Origin: an uncultured Oscillibacter sp.
GTDB taxonomy: Bacteria > Bacillota > Clostridia > Oscillospirales > Oscillospiraceae
Assembly: GCF_947654275.1 (NCBI RefSeq)
Contig: NZ_CANTJS010000017.1
Span: forward strand, 1 to 56,888
Reading direction: 5' to 3'
Length of the DNA stretch: 56,888 nt
A program made the position numbers and the translations under genes. A model generated the notes under the pieces. That model ran no database searches and was not told where the DNA came from. It saw only the letters and a list, made by a program, of their open reading frames with translations. Below, in pieces: positions 1 to 7,756 of the stretch. How positions within the stretch are numbered: position 1 is the stretch's first letter; each line of letters begins with the position of its first letter.

Positions 1-1
1 G

Positions 2-40
2 CTGACCGAGGCCATCCGGGCCGCCAAGGCTGCGAAGTAA
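2..40 (+). CDS. C-terminal end of an unidentified gene (partial)
   Basis: The first 39 bases read as an open frame ending LTEAIRAAKAAK-stop, and a strong hairpin terminator follows 18 bases later. This is what the 3' end of a real gene looks like. Too little remains to name the family. Confidence 0.5.
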   Translation: MTEAIRAAKAAK

Positions 41-58
41 GTACTGGCGTTCAAATAG

Positions 59-85
59 GAACCCCCCGGCTTTGCCGGGGGGTTC
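59..85 (+). terminator. Rho-independent terminator of the partial gene
   Basis: A perfect 12-bp stem (59-70 with 74-85) of GAACCCCCCGGC type with a 3-base loop, followed by TTCAT. It lies just after the stop codon at 40. Confidence 0.75.
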
Positions 86-200
86 TTCATAGACGGACAA
101 AGCCCTATGTTACCAGCGAGCGCGTCCCGTTGCGCAAGTACGGTCTGACACCCGCAAGAGCTCTGCTGCTTACCGCCTGTAAACGGGCTCAGAAATTTCC

Positions 201-600
201 CATCGTCAGTTGTTCTCCAGCCTTATCCTCATCTAATTGATGCTTTATGTACTCTGCGATTTTTTCGCATTCTTTCCCGCAGTGCCCACATAATACCCAC
301 GACACCAAAATTCTCGATTCCGATACTAATACCTTAACTCTGGAAATTTCTCATAGATCATCAGACCGCTCTTTCCTTTCAAATACCCCATAAAGCTCGA
401 CACCGCCGCTTTAGGCGGAATCTCTACCAGCATGTGGATATGGGCTGGACACACTTCTGCTTCTATTATTTTAATCTTCTTCCGCTCACATAATGCTCGC
501 AGTATTTCTCCTATCTCTCGTTTTTTCTCCATAGAACACCTTCCTGCGATACTTCGGTGCAAACTCTACATGGTATTTGCAAGTTCACTTCGTGTGTGAT
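201..600 (-). pseudogene. tnpA: IS200/IS605 family transposase TnpA, decayed
   Basis: The open segment 326-562 encodes the middle of a TnpA (Y1/HUH) transposase. It contains the HUH metal-binding motif in CPAHIHMLVEIPPK and the family phrase MGYLKGKSGLMIYEKFPEL. Upstream, in another frame, the expected N-terminal residues KYHVEFAPKYRRKVFYG can be read up to about 533, so a frameshift lies in the A-run there. Downstream an in-frame TAG at about 323-325 replaces the expected lysine codon, after which NREFWCRGYYVGTAGKNAKK continues. A further frameshift near 250 leads to IAEYIKHQLDEDKAGEQLT. At least three lesions make the gene inactive. The family makes single-strand transposition with hairpin ends. 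Confidence 0.85.
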
Positions 601-631
601 AAGCTCTTTACGTCATTCACGTTTGGATGAC

Positions 632-690
632 CTCCCTTTGCTTACTCGATGCAGCTGCCAGACCGCATCTCTATTCTAGAGCAAAGGGAG
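632..690. repeat. Inverted repeat upstream of the IS200-like transposase
   Basis: An 11-bp perfect inverted repeat, CTCCCTTTGCT (632-642) and AGCAAAGGGAG (680-690), separated by 37 bases just upstream of the TnpA remnant. IS200 elements carry structured left ends in this position; that this is the left end is inferred. Confidence 0.5.
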
Positions 691-767
691 TTTTCTTGTC
701 TACATCATCGCCATGAGGCTTCTTTTGAACCACTCGCCTAGCGAGTGGTTTTCTGGTTACAAAAAAA

Positions 768-794
768 CGCGGGCAGGAAAAACTCCTGCCCGCG
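768..794 (-). terminator. Terminator of the XRE regulator gene
   Basis: An 11-bp stem CGCGGGCAGGA (768-778) and TCCTGCCCGCG (784-794). Read on the minus strand it is followed by a run of Ts, directly after the regulator's stop. A second IR, AACCACTCGC/GCGAGTGGTT (728-750), sits next to it. Confidence 0.7.
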
Positions 795-796
795 TT

Positions 797-1021
797 TCAT
801 CGTTCTTTACTAAGACCCAGCAAATAATCGGTGCTGACGCCGTAGTACCTACTCAGTGTGATCAGATGGTGGATGGGAAGCTCATTGGCCCCCCGCTCAT
901 AGCGCGCATACATGGTCTGGGAGGTTCCCAGCACTTCAGCGATCTGTGTCTGAGTCTTATCGGCGTCCTCGCGCAAATCACGCAGAATACGTACATACTC
1001 CATCTCATCCACGTTCGACAC
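797..1021 (-). CDS. XRE-family helix-turn-helix regulator
   Basis: A 74-residue single-domain HTH_3/Cro-C1 protein. Residues ~10-65 hold the five-helix fold, with the recognition region TQIAEVLGTSQTMYARYERG and the family C-terminal signature LSRYYGVSTDYLLG. Such small regulators bind DNA as dimers; the target is unknown. The start is uncertain: GTG at 1021 is very close to the purine-rich AGGGGG, and GTG at 1012 would have better spacing. A promoter-like TTACCA-N17-TATAAA lies upstream. It stands alone between the IS remnant and the helicase gene, and transcribes away from the helicase. Confidence 0.85.
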   Translation of the reverse strand: MSNVDEMEYVRILRDLREDADKTQTQIAEVLGTSQTMYARYERGANELPIHHLITLSRYYGVSTDYLLGLSKER

Positions 1022-1345
1022 CCCCTATGGACTTTTCCCGTTTCGGTCTTGCTTTTTATAATTTATCATAAAAAAACTGGTAAGTTGGACCTACAATACA
1101 CAATTTTACTATAAATTCTTCGTGTTTTTCGGCAAAACCCGGCAAATTCCATATATTTAACGCATTAAAGTTTGATATTTTCCCGAAAATTCCAATGCAG
1201 CCCCCCTCTGAGGCCTCCGGAGCGCTTTACAAGCGGTCATTTTCCCTGTATAATGAACTGCGGCCCTGCGGGGGCCGGGGGCCCTCCGGGCTCACCCTGT
1301 TTTATTTTATCATATGCTTTACTCTATGAAAAGAGGAAATACACT

Positions 1346-2503
1346 ATGGAATACACACAAGGCGTCCGGTTCGACAGCCTGGGTCTGTCGCCCGAAATCA
1401 TGCGCGCCATTCAGCGCCGGGGGCTGGAGATGACCACTCCGGTTCAGGCCGGCTGCATCCCCCCTATGATGGACTGGCAGGACGTGATTGCCAAGGCTCC
1501 CACCGGTACTGGAAAGACCTTTGCCTACGGCATCCCCATCATTGAGCACACGAATCCCGAGGACGAGTCCGTCCAGGCCGTCATCCTGGCTCCCACCCGG
1601 GAGCTGGCCATTCAGATTACCGACGAGCTCCGGGACATCGCCGCCTTCCGCCCCGGGGTCCGCAGCGTGTGCCTCTACGGCGGACAGCCCATCGGGAAGC
1701 AGATCGAGGCCCTGAAAAAGCGCCCCCAGATTGTCGTGGCCACGCCGGGGCGGCTCAGCGACCACATGAAGCGGCGCACCGTCCGGGTGGACAGCGCTCA
1801 GACCGTCGTGCTGGACGAGGCGGACCGGATGCTGGACATGGGCTTCATCCACGATGTGACCCGGCTGCTGGACCGTATGAACAAGCGGAAAAACCTGGGC
1901 CTGTTTTCCGCCACCATCTCCCGGGAGGTCATGGACATCGCCTGGGTCTACCAGCGGGACGCCGCCGAGGTCACCGTCCGGGAGGACGAGCAGAACAAGC
2001 CGGACATCAGGCAGTTCCGCATGGACGTGGCCCAGAACGAAAAGGCCGACGTCATCGCCCGCATTCTGGACGAAACCGGCTTTGACCGCTGCATGGTCTT
2101 CTGCAACACCAAGGGCTCCACAGAGCGCATCTGCAAGTTTTTGCAGATGCGGGACATCGACGCGGAGTGCATCCACGGGGATATCCCTCAGAAGCGCCGG
2201 GAACAGGTGATGCACCTGTTCCGGGAAGGGAAACTGCGGGTCTTCGTGTCCACCGACGTGGCGGCCCGGGGCATCGACGTGGACGATGTGGACATTGTGT
2301 TCAACTGCGACGTGCCTGACGAAAACCAGGACTATGTCCACCGCATCGGGCGCACCGGGCGGGCAAAGCGCCAGGGCGTGGCGGTGTCGCTGATTGCCGA
2401 CTATCCCTCTAAAATGCGCATTGACGACATCGCCCAGAAGACCCGGAACCAGATTGTCCCCGTGAAGTTTGGGGAGGACGGTCAGCTGGCCGTCGCTGAG
2501 TAA
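1346..2503 (+). CDS. DEAD-box ATP-dependent RNA helicase
   Basis: A 385-residue core-length DEAD-box protein that unwinds RNA duplexes with ATP. The motifs occur in order: an N-terminal Q-motif region (FDSLGLSPEI...TPVQ), Walker A APTGTGKT (~50), PTRELA, TPGR, DEAD in VVLDEADRMLDMGF, SAT in LFSATIS, and helicase motifs V and VI in ARGIDVDDVD and HRIGRTGRAKR. The long basic or RNA-binding tail of CshA or DbpA types is absent, so it is a minimal helicase. The start at ATG 1346 is chosen because of AGAGGAAAT 7 bases upstream; the open frame extends 5' to 1172 but that part is not protein-like. Likely roles are ribosome biogenesis or mRNA turnover. Confidence 0.95.
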   Translation: MEYTQGVRFDSLGLSPEIMRAIQRRGLEMTTPVQAGCIPPMMDWQDVIAKAPTGTGKTFAYGIPIIEHTNPEDESVQAVILAPTRELAIQITDELRDIAAFRPGVRSVCLYGGQPIGKQIEALKKRPQIVVATPGRLSDHMKRRTVRVDSAQTVVLDEADRMLDMGFIHDVTRLLDRMNKRKNLGLFSATISREVMDIAWVYQRDAAEVTVREDEQNKPDIRQFRMDVAQNEKADVIARILDETGFDRCMVFCNTKGSTERICKFLQMRDIDAECIHGDIPQKRREQVMHLFREGKLRVFVSTDVAARGIDVDDVDIVFNCDVPDENQDYVHRIGRTGRAKRQGVAVSLIADYPSKMRIDDIAQKTRNQIVPVKFGEDGQLAVAE

Positions 2504-2569
2504 ACACGCGCCGGTTCCGAACGGCGCTTCATCCCCGTGCATCACTCTCAAAAAAAAGGAGGCCTTCCC

Positions 2570-3187
2570 ATGTCTGAGACCCGCGAAAAGCTCCGTCCTC
2601 TGAAAGCCCTGAAATGGGCCGTGCTGGGCGTCCTGCTCTGCGCCGCCGCAGGTCTGGCGGGCTTTCTGGGCGGCCGCTATGTCCAGAACCATCCGGAGGA
2701 GCCGGAGATTTCCGCCGTGGTGCTGGAGGCCCGTCTGCTGGAAATCAGCGAGCTGGCCAGCGTCACCTATCAATACACCAACATGGCCCAGTACGAAAAC
2801 AGCGGAACCTTTTACGGCATGACGGTCCCCTTTACCACCAAGCGGTTTATCCTCACCTATGACGGCGTCATCAAGGCCGGGGTGGACCTCTCCGCGGCCC
2901 AGGTCACCGTCAGCGGCTCCGCCGTCACCGTCGCCCTGCCCCCGGCCCGGATTCTCTCCCACGAGCTGGACGAGGACAGCGTGGAGGTCTTCGACGAGCG
3001 GACCAGCATTTTCAACCCCTTTACCGTGGAGGACGTCACCGCCTTCCAGGCGGAACAAAAGGCCGTTATGGAGGAAAAAGCCCTCCAGCGGGGCCTGCTG
3101 GACCAGGCCCAGGAGAAGGCCGCCGACAGCGTTCAGGCTCTGCTGTCCGCCGCTCTGCCGGAAACCGTACAACTGACGGTACGGTAA
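2570..3187 (+). CDS. DUF4230 membrane-anchored protein
   Basis: A 205-residue protein with a basic N-terminus, one transmembrane helix at about residues 17-36 (WAVLGVLLCAAAGLAGFLGG), and an extracytoplasmic domain resembling DUF4230. Features typical of that family are an LLEISELASVTY segment and a C-terminal QAQEKAADSVQALL helix. The function is unknown. The start at 2570 has an AAAAGGAGG ribosome site 8 bases upstream. It lies 66 bases after the helicase and may be read with it. An alternative is a divergent lipoprotein-like envelope factor. Confidence 0.8.
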   Translation: MSETREKLRPLKALKWAVLGVLLCAAAGLAGFLGGRYVQNHPEEPEISAVVLEARLLEISELASVTYQYTNMAQYENSGTFYGMTVPFTTKRFILTYDGVIKAGVDLSAAQVTVSGSAVTVALPPARILSHELDEDSVEVFDERTSIFNPFTVEDVTAFQAEQKAVMEEKALQRGLLDQAQEKAADSVQALLSAALPETVQLTVR

Positions 3188-3232
3188 TTTTGAACATTTT
3201 GTAATTTTTTGTTACTTTTTCCTCTGCCCGTC

Positions 3233-3261
3233 TTTACAAGGCGGGCAGAATTCTTTATAAT
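3233..3261 (+). promoter_or_regulatory. Sigma-A-type promoter before the peptide-binding protein gene
   Basis: TTTACA (3233-3238), a 17-base spacer, then a perfect TATAAT (3256-3261). Transcription from here would include a leader of about 260 bases before the next gene, containing the repeat at 3352-3447. Confidence 0.6.
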
Positions 3262-3351
3262 GAGGAAACAGCCTGTTATCAGCGTCAGAACCGGCGGCCT
3301 GTCTGCCGGGCCTTCTGACGTCCGCCGTCCTGTGACGGCGCAATCAAGTCA

Positions 3352-3447
3352 GCACAGTTGAAAACCGGCAGATACCGATTTTCAAACAGCGGCGGAGCCG
3401 CTGACGGGTGAGGAACCCCCCCTGTGCCGGCTATGAAGTCCGCCGCA
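3352..3447 (+). repeat. Intergenic repeat with GTTGAAAACCGG hairpin, copy 1
   Basis: The stretch begins GCACAGTTGAAAACCGGCAG, and TTGAAAACCGG can pair with CCGATTTTCAA six bases on. It continues through AACAGCGG...CCGCTGA to GGCTATGAAGTCCGCCGCA. The same order of blocks recurs at 43569-43648, and the central hairpin alone recurs at 18314-18350. It is intergenic in all three places and lies in the leader of the following gene here. Confidence 0.7.
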
Positions 3448-3530
3448 TGCGCTGAAAAGAAGCGGATGCTTCTTTTCAACCGCGGTGACTACACAATCCC
3501 CATTCCCCGGATGAGGGCGGAGGTTTTTTT

Positions 3531-5189
3531 ATGAATCGTTTTATGAAGCGGCTGGCGGCGCTGCTGCTGCCCGCCGTGCTCTGCGTCTCCCTGCTGGGGG
3601 GCTGCGCCGGAGCCGAGGAGGGCCTGTCTCTGCCGGTGAGCGTCGGCGGCGCGCCGGTCTCCCTGGACCCGGCCTATGCCGAAGAACCGGGGGACCAAAC
3701 CATTCTGGCCCACCTGTATGAAAATCTGATGCGGGTGACGGTGGACGGCAGCGGCCGGACCTCCGTCATCGGCGGCATGGCCAAAAGCGTGGAGCAGGAG
3801 GAGGAAACGGTGGACGGCAGTCTGGCCGTCACCTATACCTTCCGGCTTCGGTCCGCCCGGTGGTCCGACGGGCAGGCCGTCAAGGCCTCGGACTTTGTAT
3901 ATGCCTGGCGGCGGCTGGCGGACCCCGGCACCAACTCCCCCTACGCGGAGCTGCTGTCCATGGTCAGCGGCTACCGGGAGGCCCGGGACACCGGGAATCT
4001 GGAGCTGCTTCAGGTCAACGCCAAAAACGACAGCACACTGGAAGTGGTGCTGAACGGGCGGCACGACTGGTTTTTAAAGGAGGTCTGCACCTCTCCCGCT
4101 ACAAGTCCCCTGCGGCAGGACGTGGTGCAGAAGCTGAAGGCAGCTGCGGAAGAGGGAAAGCCCTGGTGGTCCGACCCCACCGCCCTGGTGACCAACGGGC
4201 CTTACACCGCCGCGGAATCAGACGGGGGCCACTCCCTGAAGCTGACCTCCAGCAGCCGTTACTACGGCGACATGCCGGGCCCTCAGAGTCTCACCTTCCA
4301 CTTTGTGGACACGGCGGAGCAGGGTCAGACCCTCTATGACTCCCGGGCCATAGACGCGGTGTGGCCCCTGACGGACGCCCAGCTGGAAACCGCCTCTCCG
4401 GAATGGGAGGGCACGCCGGAGCTGGAGACCGCCCTGGCGGTGTTCAACTGCGCCCGGGAGCCCTTTTCCGACGTCCTGATTCGCCAGGCCCTGAGTCTGG
4501 CCGTCGACCGGACCGCCCTGGTCCAGGCCGCCGGTCCCTCGGCGTGCATGGCGGAGGGCGTGGTGCCCCCCGGCGTGCCGGAGAACGAGGAGGAGGATTT
4601 CCGGACCGCCGGCGGCCCACTGCTGGACAACGATCCGGAGACCCTGGAGACCCGCCGCATCCAGGCCCGGGCCCTGCTGGGCGAGGCCGGATACGACAGC
4701 GGCCTGGACCTGGGCGAGCTGGAATACCTCTATGTCCAGAGCCCCGCCAACGACGCCGCCGCCCAGGAGCTCTGCCGCCAGTGGCGGGACAACCTCTCCG
4801 TCCAGATAACCCCGAAGGGCATGACGGAACGGGCCCTGATGTCGGCCCTGCGGAGCGGGGAATACACCGTGGCAGGTCTGGCCCTGGCCGCTCCCGCCAA
4901 CGACGCCGAGTGCTTTTTGATGGACTGGACCTCCGGAAGCCAGCACAATGTGGCCTTCTATGAAAACAGCGCCTACGACACTCTGATGGCCATTATCGCC
5001 AGCGCCGCCGACGGCACCGCCCGAATGGGCTGCCTCCACGACGCGGAGGCCCTTCTGCTGATGGACTGCGCCGTCGTTCCCCTGTATACCCAATCCACTG
5101 ACTGGACCCTGCGGGAGAACCTCACCGGCGCCTTCCGGGACCCCCGGGGCTGGTTCTGCTTCTCAGGCGTCGTCACCCGGTCTGTCTAA
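3531..5189 (+). CDS. Peptide ABC transporter substrate-binding lipoprotein (OppA-like, SBP_bac_5)
   Basis: A 552-residue exported solute-binding protein. Residues 1-25 form a lipoprotein signal with lipobox LLGGC, so Cys25 would be lipidated and the protein tethered outside the membrane. The mature part has the family order: SLDPAYAEEPGDQTILAHLYENLM near the N-terminus, WSDGQAVKASDFVYAWRRLADP at ~115-140, and VRQAL-like DVLIRQALSLAVDRTALV at ~315. The length matches OppA proteins. No permease or ATPase genes adjoin it, so it is an orphan that must work with a transporter elsewhere or act as a sensor. The stop codon abuts the small inverted-repeat element at 5193. Confidence 0.92.
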   Translation: MNRFMKRLAALLLPAVLCVSLLGGCAGAEEGLSLPVSVGGAPVSLDPAYAEEPGDQTILAHLYENLMRVTVDGSGRTSVIGGMAKSVEQEEETVDGSLAVTYTFRLRSARWSDGQAVKASDFVYAWRRLADPGTNSPYAELLSMVSGYREARDTGNLELLQVNAKNDSTLEVVLNGRHDWFLKEVCTSPATSPLRQDVVQKLKAAAEEGKPWWSDPTALVTNGPYTAAESDGGHSLKLTSSSRYYGDMPGPQSLTFHFVDTAEQGQTLYDSRAIDAVWPLTDAQLETASPEWEGTPELETALAVFNCAREPFSDVLIRQALSLAVDRTALVQAAGPSACMAEGVVPPGVPENEEEDFRTAGGPLLDNDPETLETRRIQARALLGEAGYDSGLDLGELEYLYVQSPANDAAAQELCRQWRDNLSVQITPKGMTERALMSALRSGEYTVAGLALAAPANDAECFLMDWTSGSQHNVAFYENSAYDTLMAIIASAADGTARMGCLHDAEALLLMDCAVVPLYTQSTDWTLRENLTGAFRDPRGWFCFSGVVTRSV

Positions 5190-5192
5190 GAA

Positions 5193-5271
5193 CCTGTATT
5201 CACAGCCGGGGGGATGCCGGATGGGCGGGAAAAAGGCCGCCCGGACAGCGTTCAGCGGTTGTGAATACAGG
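5193..5271. mobile_element. MITE-like inverted-repeat element, short copy (79 bp)
   Basis: Perfect 12-bp terminal inverted repeats CCTGTATTCACA (5193-5204) and TGTGAATACAGG (5260-5271). The left half (GATGCCGGATGG) and right half (AAAGGCCG..CAGCG..CAGCGGTTGTGAATACAGG) match the two ends of the 167-bp copy at 49333-49499. This copy therefore looks like that element with its centre deleted. Confidence 0.75.
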
Positions 5272-5390
5272 CGCGCTGTCACTTTTTCCGTTAACGCCCT
5301 GCCGCCTTTTTGTGCTTGCCGGATGCTCTCCGGCTGTGGTATGATGGAGTCAATCCACTTCCACCTCAGAGAAACTATGGAGGGCCCATT

Positions 5391-6038
5391 ATGAGTCACC
5401 CCATCGCCGTCATGGCAGGCACGCCTGTGGACACCCACATGGGCGTCAGCATCCTGAAGACCCGGGATCTCCCCTGCATTCCCTTCCCCATCTCCATGAA
5501 TCCCCAGGAGCAGACCCTGTTTCAGGTCTCTCCCGCCGGGGACAAGCGCCGGCATATGCTGGCTCTGCTGCGTCAATCCCAGTCCCTGGGCTGCCGGAAG
5601 GTGTTTGTCTACTGCAATTCCCTCTCCGCCGCCGTGGACTTCCCCAGCCTGGCCCAGGAGACCGGCCAGCGGATTGTCACGCCTCTGGAGGTCTATGGTT
5701 CCCTGGCCCGCCGGTACCGGAAGCTGGCCTTCATCGCCGCCAACGCCCAGGGTCTCAGCGGCATCGAGCGGGTACTTCTGGGGGCCAACCCCCAGCTGTC
5801 CACCCTGTCCGCCGCCCTGCTGCCGGTGGTCTTCGCCATAGAGGACGGCATGGAGCCGGAGGAGCTGACGGAGCGGTTCCGCCTGGCGGAGCTGGCCCGG
5901 TGGTTCTCCGCCTGCGGCATGGAAGCCCTGCTTCTGGGCTGCACCCACTTCCCCTATTTCAAGGAGGCCCTGTCCCGGCGGACGGAGCTGCCCATCATCG
6001 ACCCCGCCGCGGAAATGCTGGACCTGCTGAACGCCTGA
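5391..6038 (+). CDS. Aspartate/glutamate racemase family protein
   Basis: A 215-residue Asp/Glu racemase-superfamily protein. The two catalytic cysteines of this cofactor-independent fold are visible: one in FVYCNSLSAA (~Cys73) and one in LLLGCTHFPYF (~Cys183). The latter is the family signature LxGCTHFP. MurI normally has ~265 residues and an N-terminal DSGxGG motif, which is missing, so this is a shorter relative and not the cell-wall glutamate racemase with certainty. The true substrate is unknown. ATG 5391 is preceded by GGAGG (5379-5383). A weak TTGCCG...TATGAT promoter lies ~50-75 bases upstream, just beyond the inverted-repeat element. Confidence 0.85.
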   Translation: MSHPIAVMAGTPVDTHMGVSILKTRDLPCIPFPISMNPQEQTLFQVSPAGDKRRHMLALLRQSQSLGCRKVFVYCNSLSAAVDFPSLAQETGQRIVTPLEVYGSLARRYRKLAFIAANAQGLSGIERVLLGANPQLSTLSAALLPVVFAIEDGMEPEELTERFRLAELARWFSACGMEALLLGCTHFPYFKEALSRRTELPIIDPAAEMLDLLNA

Positions 6039-6087
6039 GCCTGCTCCAGCCCGCGGATTCCCGCTCTCTTCCGCACTGTCCCGCCTG

Positions 6088-6116
6088 CCGGGGCCCCTGT
6101 GGGGCTCCGGTTTTTT
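6088..6116 (+). terminator. Rho-independent terminator of the racemase gene
   Basis: Stem CCGGGGCCCC (6088-6097) with GGGGCTCCGG (6101-6110), one G-U-type mismatch, followed by six Ts. Confidence 0.8.
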
Positions 6117-6197
6117 CATGCCCGCTTCCCAGTGCCATTCAGCCACCTTGCACAATTTTACCTCAATGGGGAACTGTAAAATCATCCAAAACACAGC

Positions 6198-6225
6198 TTG
6201 CCTTATTGTGCAAAACAGCTATAAT
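6198..6225 (+). promoter_or_regulatory. Promoter of the MATE transporter gene
   Basis: TTGCCT (6198-6203), 16-base spacer, TATAAT (6220-6225), about 65 bases before the start codon. Confidence 0.6.
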
Positions 6226-6291
6226 AAACGGAGCTTTCAGGACAGGCCCTCCGTCATGTCCTGAACAATTGTGAGCAAAGCGAGGCAGCTT

Positions 6292-7656
6292 ATGACAAGA
6301 GATTTAACAAAAGGCAGCCCCATGAGGCTGATTCTCAGCTTCGGACTCCCTGTTCTCCTTGGGAACCTGTTCCAGCAGTTTTACAACGTGGTGGATACCG
6401 CCATTGTGGGCAAGACCCTGGGGGGCAGCGCCCTGGCGGCGGTGGGCTCCACCGGCAGCATCAACTTTCTGGTGGTGGGCTTCTGCGTCGGCCTCTGCGG
6501 CGGCTTCGCCATTCCGGCGGCCCAGCAGTTCGGCGCGGGGAATCACTGGGAGCTGCGGCGGTATGTCACCGGCGGCGCGTGGCTGTGCCTGCTCTTCGGC
6601 GCCCTGACAACCCTGGCTACCACCCTTTTCTGCGGCCACATCCTCACGGGGATGCAGACGCCCCCGGAGATCTATCAACGGGCATACCTCTATATCTTCA
6701 CTATTTTCGCCGGGCTTCCCGCCTATTTCCTCTACAACTTCACGGCCAGCGTCCTCCGGTCCCTGGGGGACAGCCGGACGCCGGTGATCTGGCTCAGCGG
6801 CGCGGCGCTGCTGAATATCGTGCTGGACGTGGTTTTCATCCTGACCTTCCACCTGGACGTCTTCGGCGCGGCGCTGGCCACGGTGCTCTCCCAGGCCGTC
6901 GCCGGAGCGGGCTGCCTGGTGCGGATGCTGCGGGGCTATCCCATTCTGCACACGGAGCGGGCGGACTGGCGGTGGAGCCGCCGCCGGATGGGGGAGCTGT
7001 GCCTGATGGGTCTGCCCATGGGGCTCCAGTTCTCCATCACCGCCATAGGCAGCGTCATGATTCAGACGGCGGTCAACGGCCTGGGCACCGCCTACGTCAC
7101 CGCCGTCACCGCCGCCAGCAAGGTGTCCATGTTCGTCTCCTGTCCCTTTGACGCCATGGGCAGCACCATGGCTACCTACGGCGGGCAGAATGTGGGCTCC
7201 GCCCGCTGGGAGCGGCTGGACCAGGGTCTCCGGGCCTGCGTCCTGCTGGGGGCGGTTTACTCAGCACTCTCCCTGGCGCTGCTGTACGTCTTTGCCGACC
7301 CGCTGAACATGCTCTTCCTGGACGCGGACAGCGCTTCCCTGTTGCCCCTGGCCCGGCAGTATCTGCTGACGCTGGCCCTGTTCTACTTCCCCCTGGCTCT
7401 GGTCAATATCCTCCGCCTGCTGATTCAGGGCATGGGCTTCTCCCCCCTGGCCACCCTGGCCGGCGTGCTGGAGCTGGCCGGACGGGCTGTTATTTCCATG
7501 CTGGTGCCCTCCCTGGGCTTCGCCGCCGCCTGCTTCGCCTCTCCGGCGGCCTGGGTGCTGGCGGACCTGTTCCTGCTCCCCGCCTATTTCCACTGCCGGC
7601 ACAGACTCACCCGGCCCCGGAGACGGAGAAGAAAACCGGCCCCCGCAGGCGCGTGA
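6292..7656 (+). CDS. MATE family efflux transporter
   Basis: A 454-residue inner-membrane protein of the multidrug and toxin extrusion family, which exports cationic compounds in exchange for Na+ or H+. The hallmark N-terminal sequence is clear: DLTKGSPMRLILSFGLPVLLGNLFQQFYNVVDTAIVGKTLG. Internal repeats follow, including the second-half equivalent LCLMGLPMGLQFSITAIGSVMIQTAVN at ~245-270. About 12 hydrophobic segments are seen and the length is normal. ATG 6292 is preferred over the upstream GTG 6271 because GCGAGG lies 8 bases before it and the family starts at MTRDLTKG. It stands alone with its own promoter; the substrate cannot be told. Confidence 0.93.
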   Translation: MTRDLTKGSPMRLILSFGLPVLLGNLFQQFYNVVDTAIVGKTLGGSALAAVGSTGSINFLVVGFCVGLCGGFAIPAAQQFGAGNHWELRRYVTGGAWLCLLFGALTTLATTLFCGHILTGMQTPPEIYQRAYLYIFTIFAGLPAYFLYNFTASVLRSLGDSRTPVIWLSGAALLNIVLDVVFILTFHLDVFGAALATVLSQAVAGAGCLVRMLRGYPILHTERADWRWSRRRMGELCLMGLPMGLQFSITAIGSVMIQTAVNGLGTAYVTAVTAASKVSMFVSCPFDAMGSTMATYGGQNVGSARWERLDQGLRACVLLGAVYSALSLALLYVFADPLNMLFLDADSASLLPLARQYLLTLALFYFPLALVNILRLLIQGMGFSPLATLAGVLELAGRAVISMLVPSLGFAAACFASPAAWVLADLFLLPAYFHCRHRLTRPRRRRRKPAPAGA

Positions 7657-7703
7657 AGCCGGAATCACAAAAAAGAAAGCCGCAAAGTTACGAAAACTGC
7701 AAA

Positions 7704-7742
7704 AACCCCGCCGGAGGCGCAGAATACGCCTTCGGCGGGGTT
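7704..7742. terminator. Bidirectional terminator between MATE gene and icd
   Basis: A 16-bp near-perfect stem (7704-7719 with 7727-7742), AACCCCGCCGGAGGCG type, flanked by A-rich sequence on the left and TTCTTTTTT on the right. It serves the two convergent genes. Confidence 0.85.
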
Positions 7743-7756
7743 CTTTTTTCCGTGCA

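Noticed and set aside
1319-3172. A 617-codon minus-strand open frame across the helicase and DUF4230 genes
   Set aside because: It is antisense to two clear genes, is rich in Gly/Asp/His/Val as expected for a GC-rich shadow frame, and has no domain.
3531-5189. Reading the peptide-binding protein as part of a transporter operon
   Set aside because: The adjoining genes are DUF4230 and a racemase-family enzyme; no permease or ATPase is within reach.
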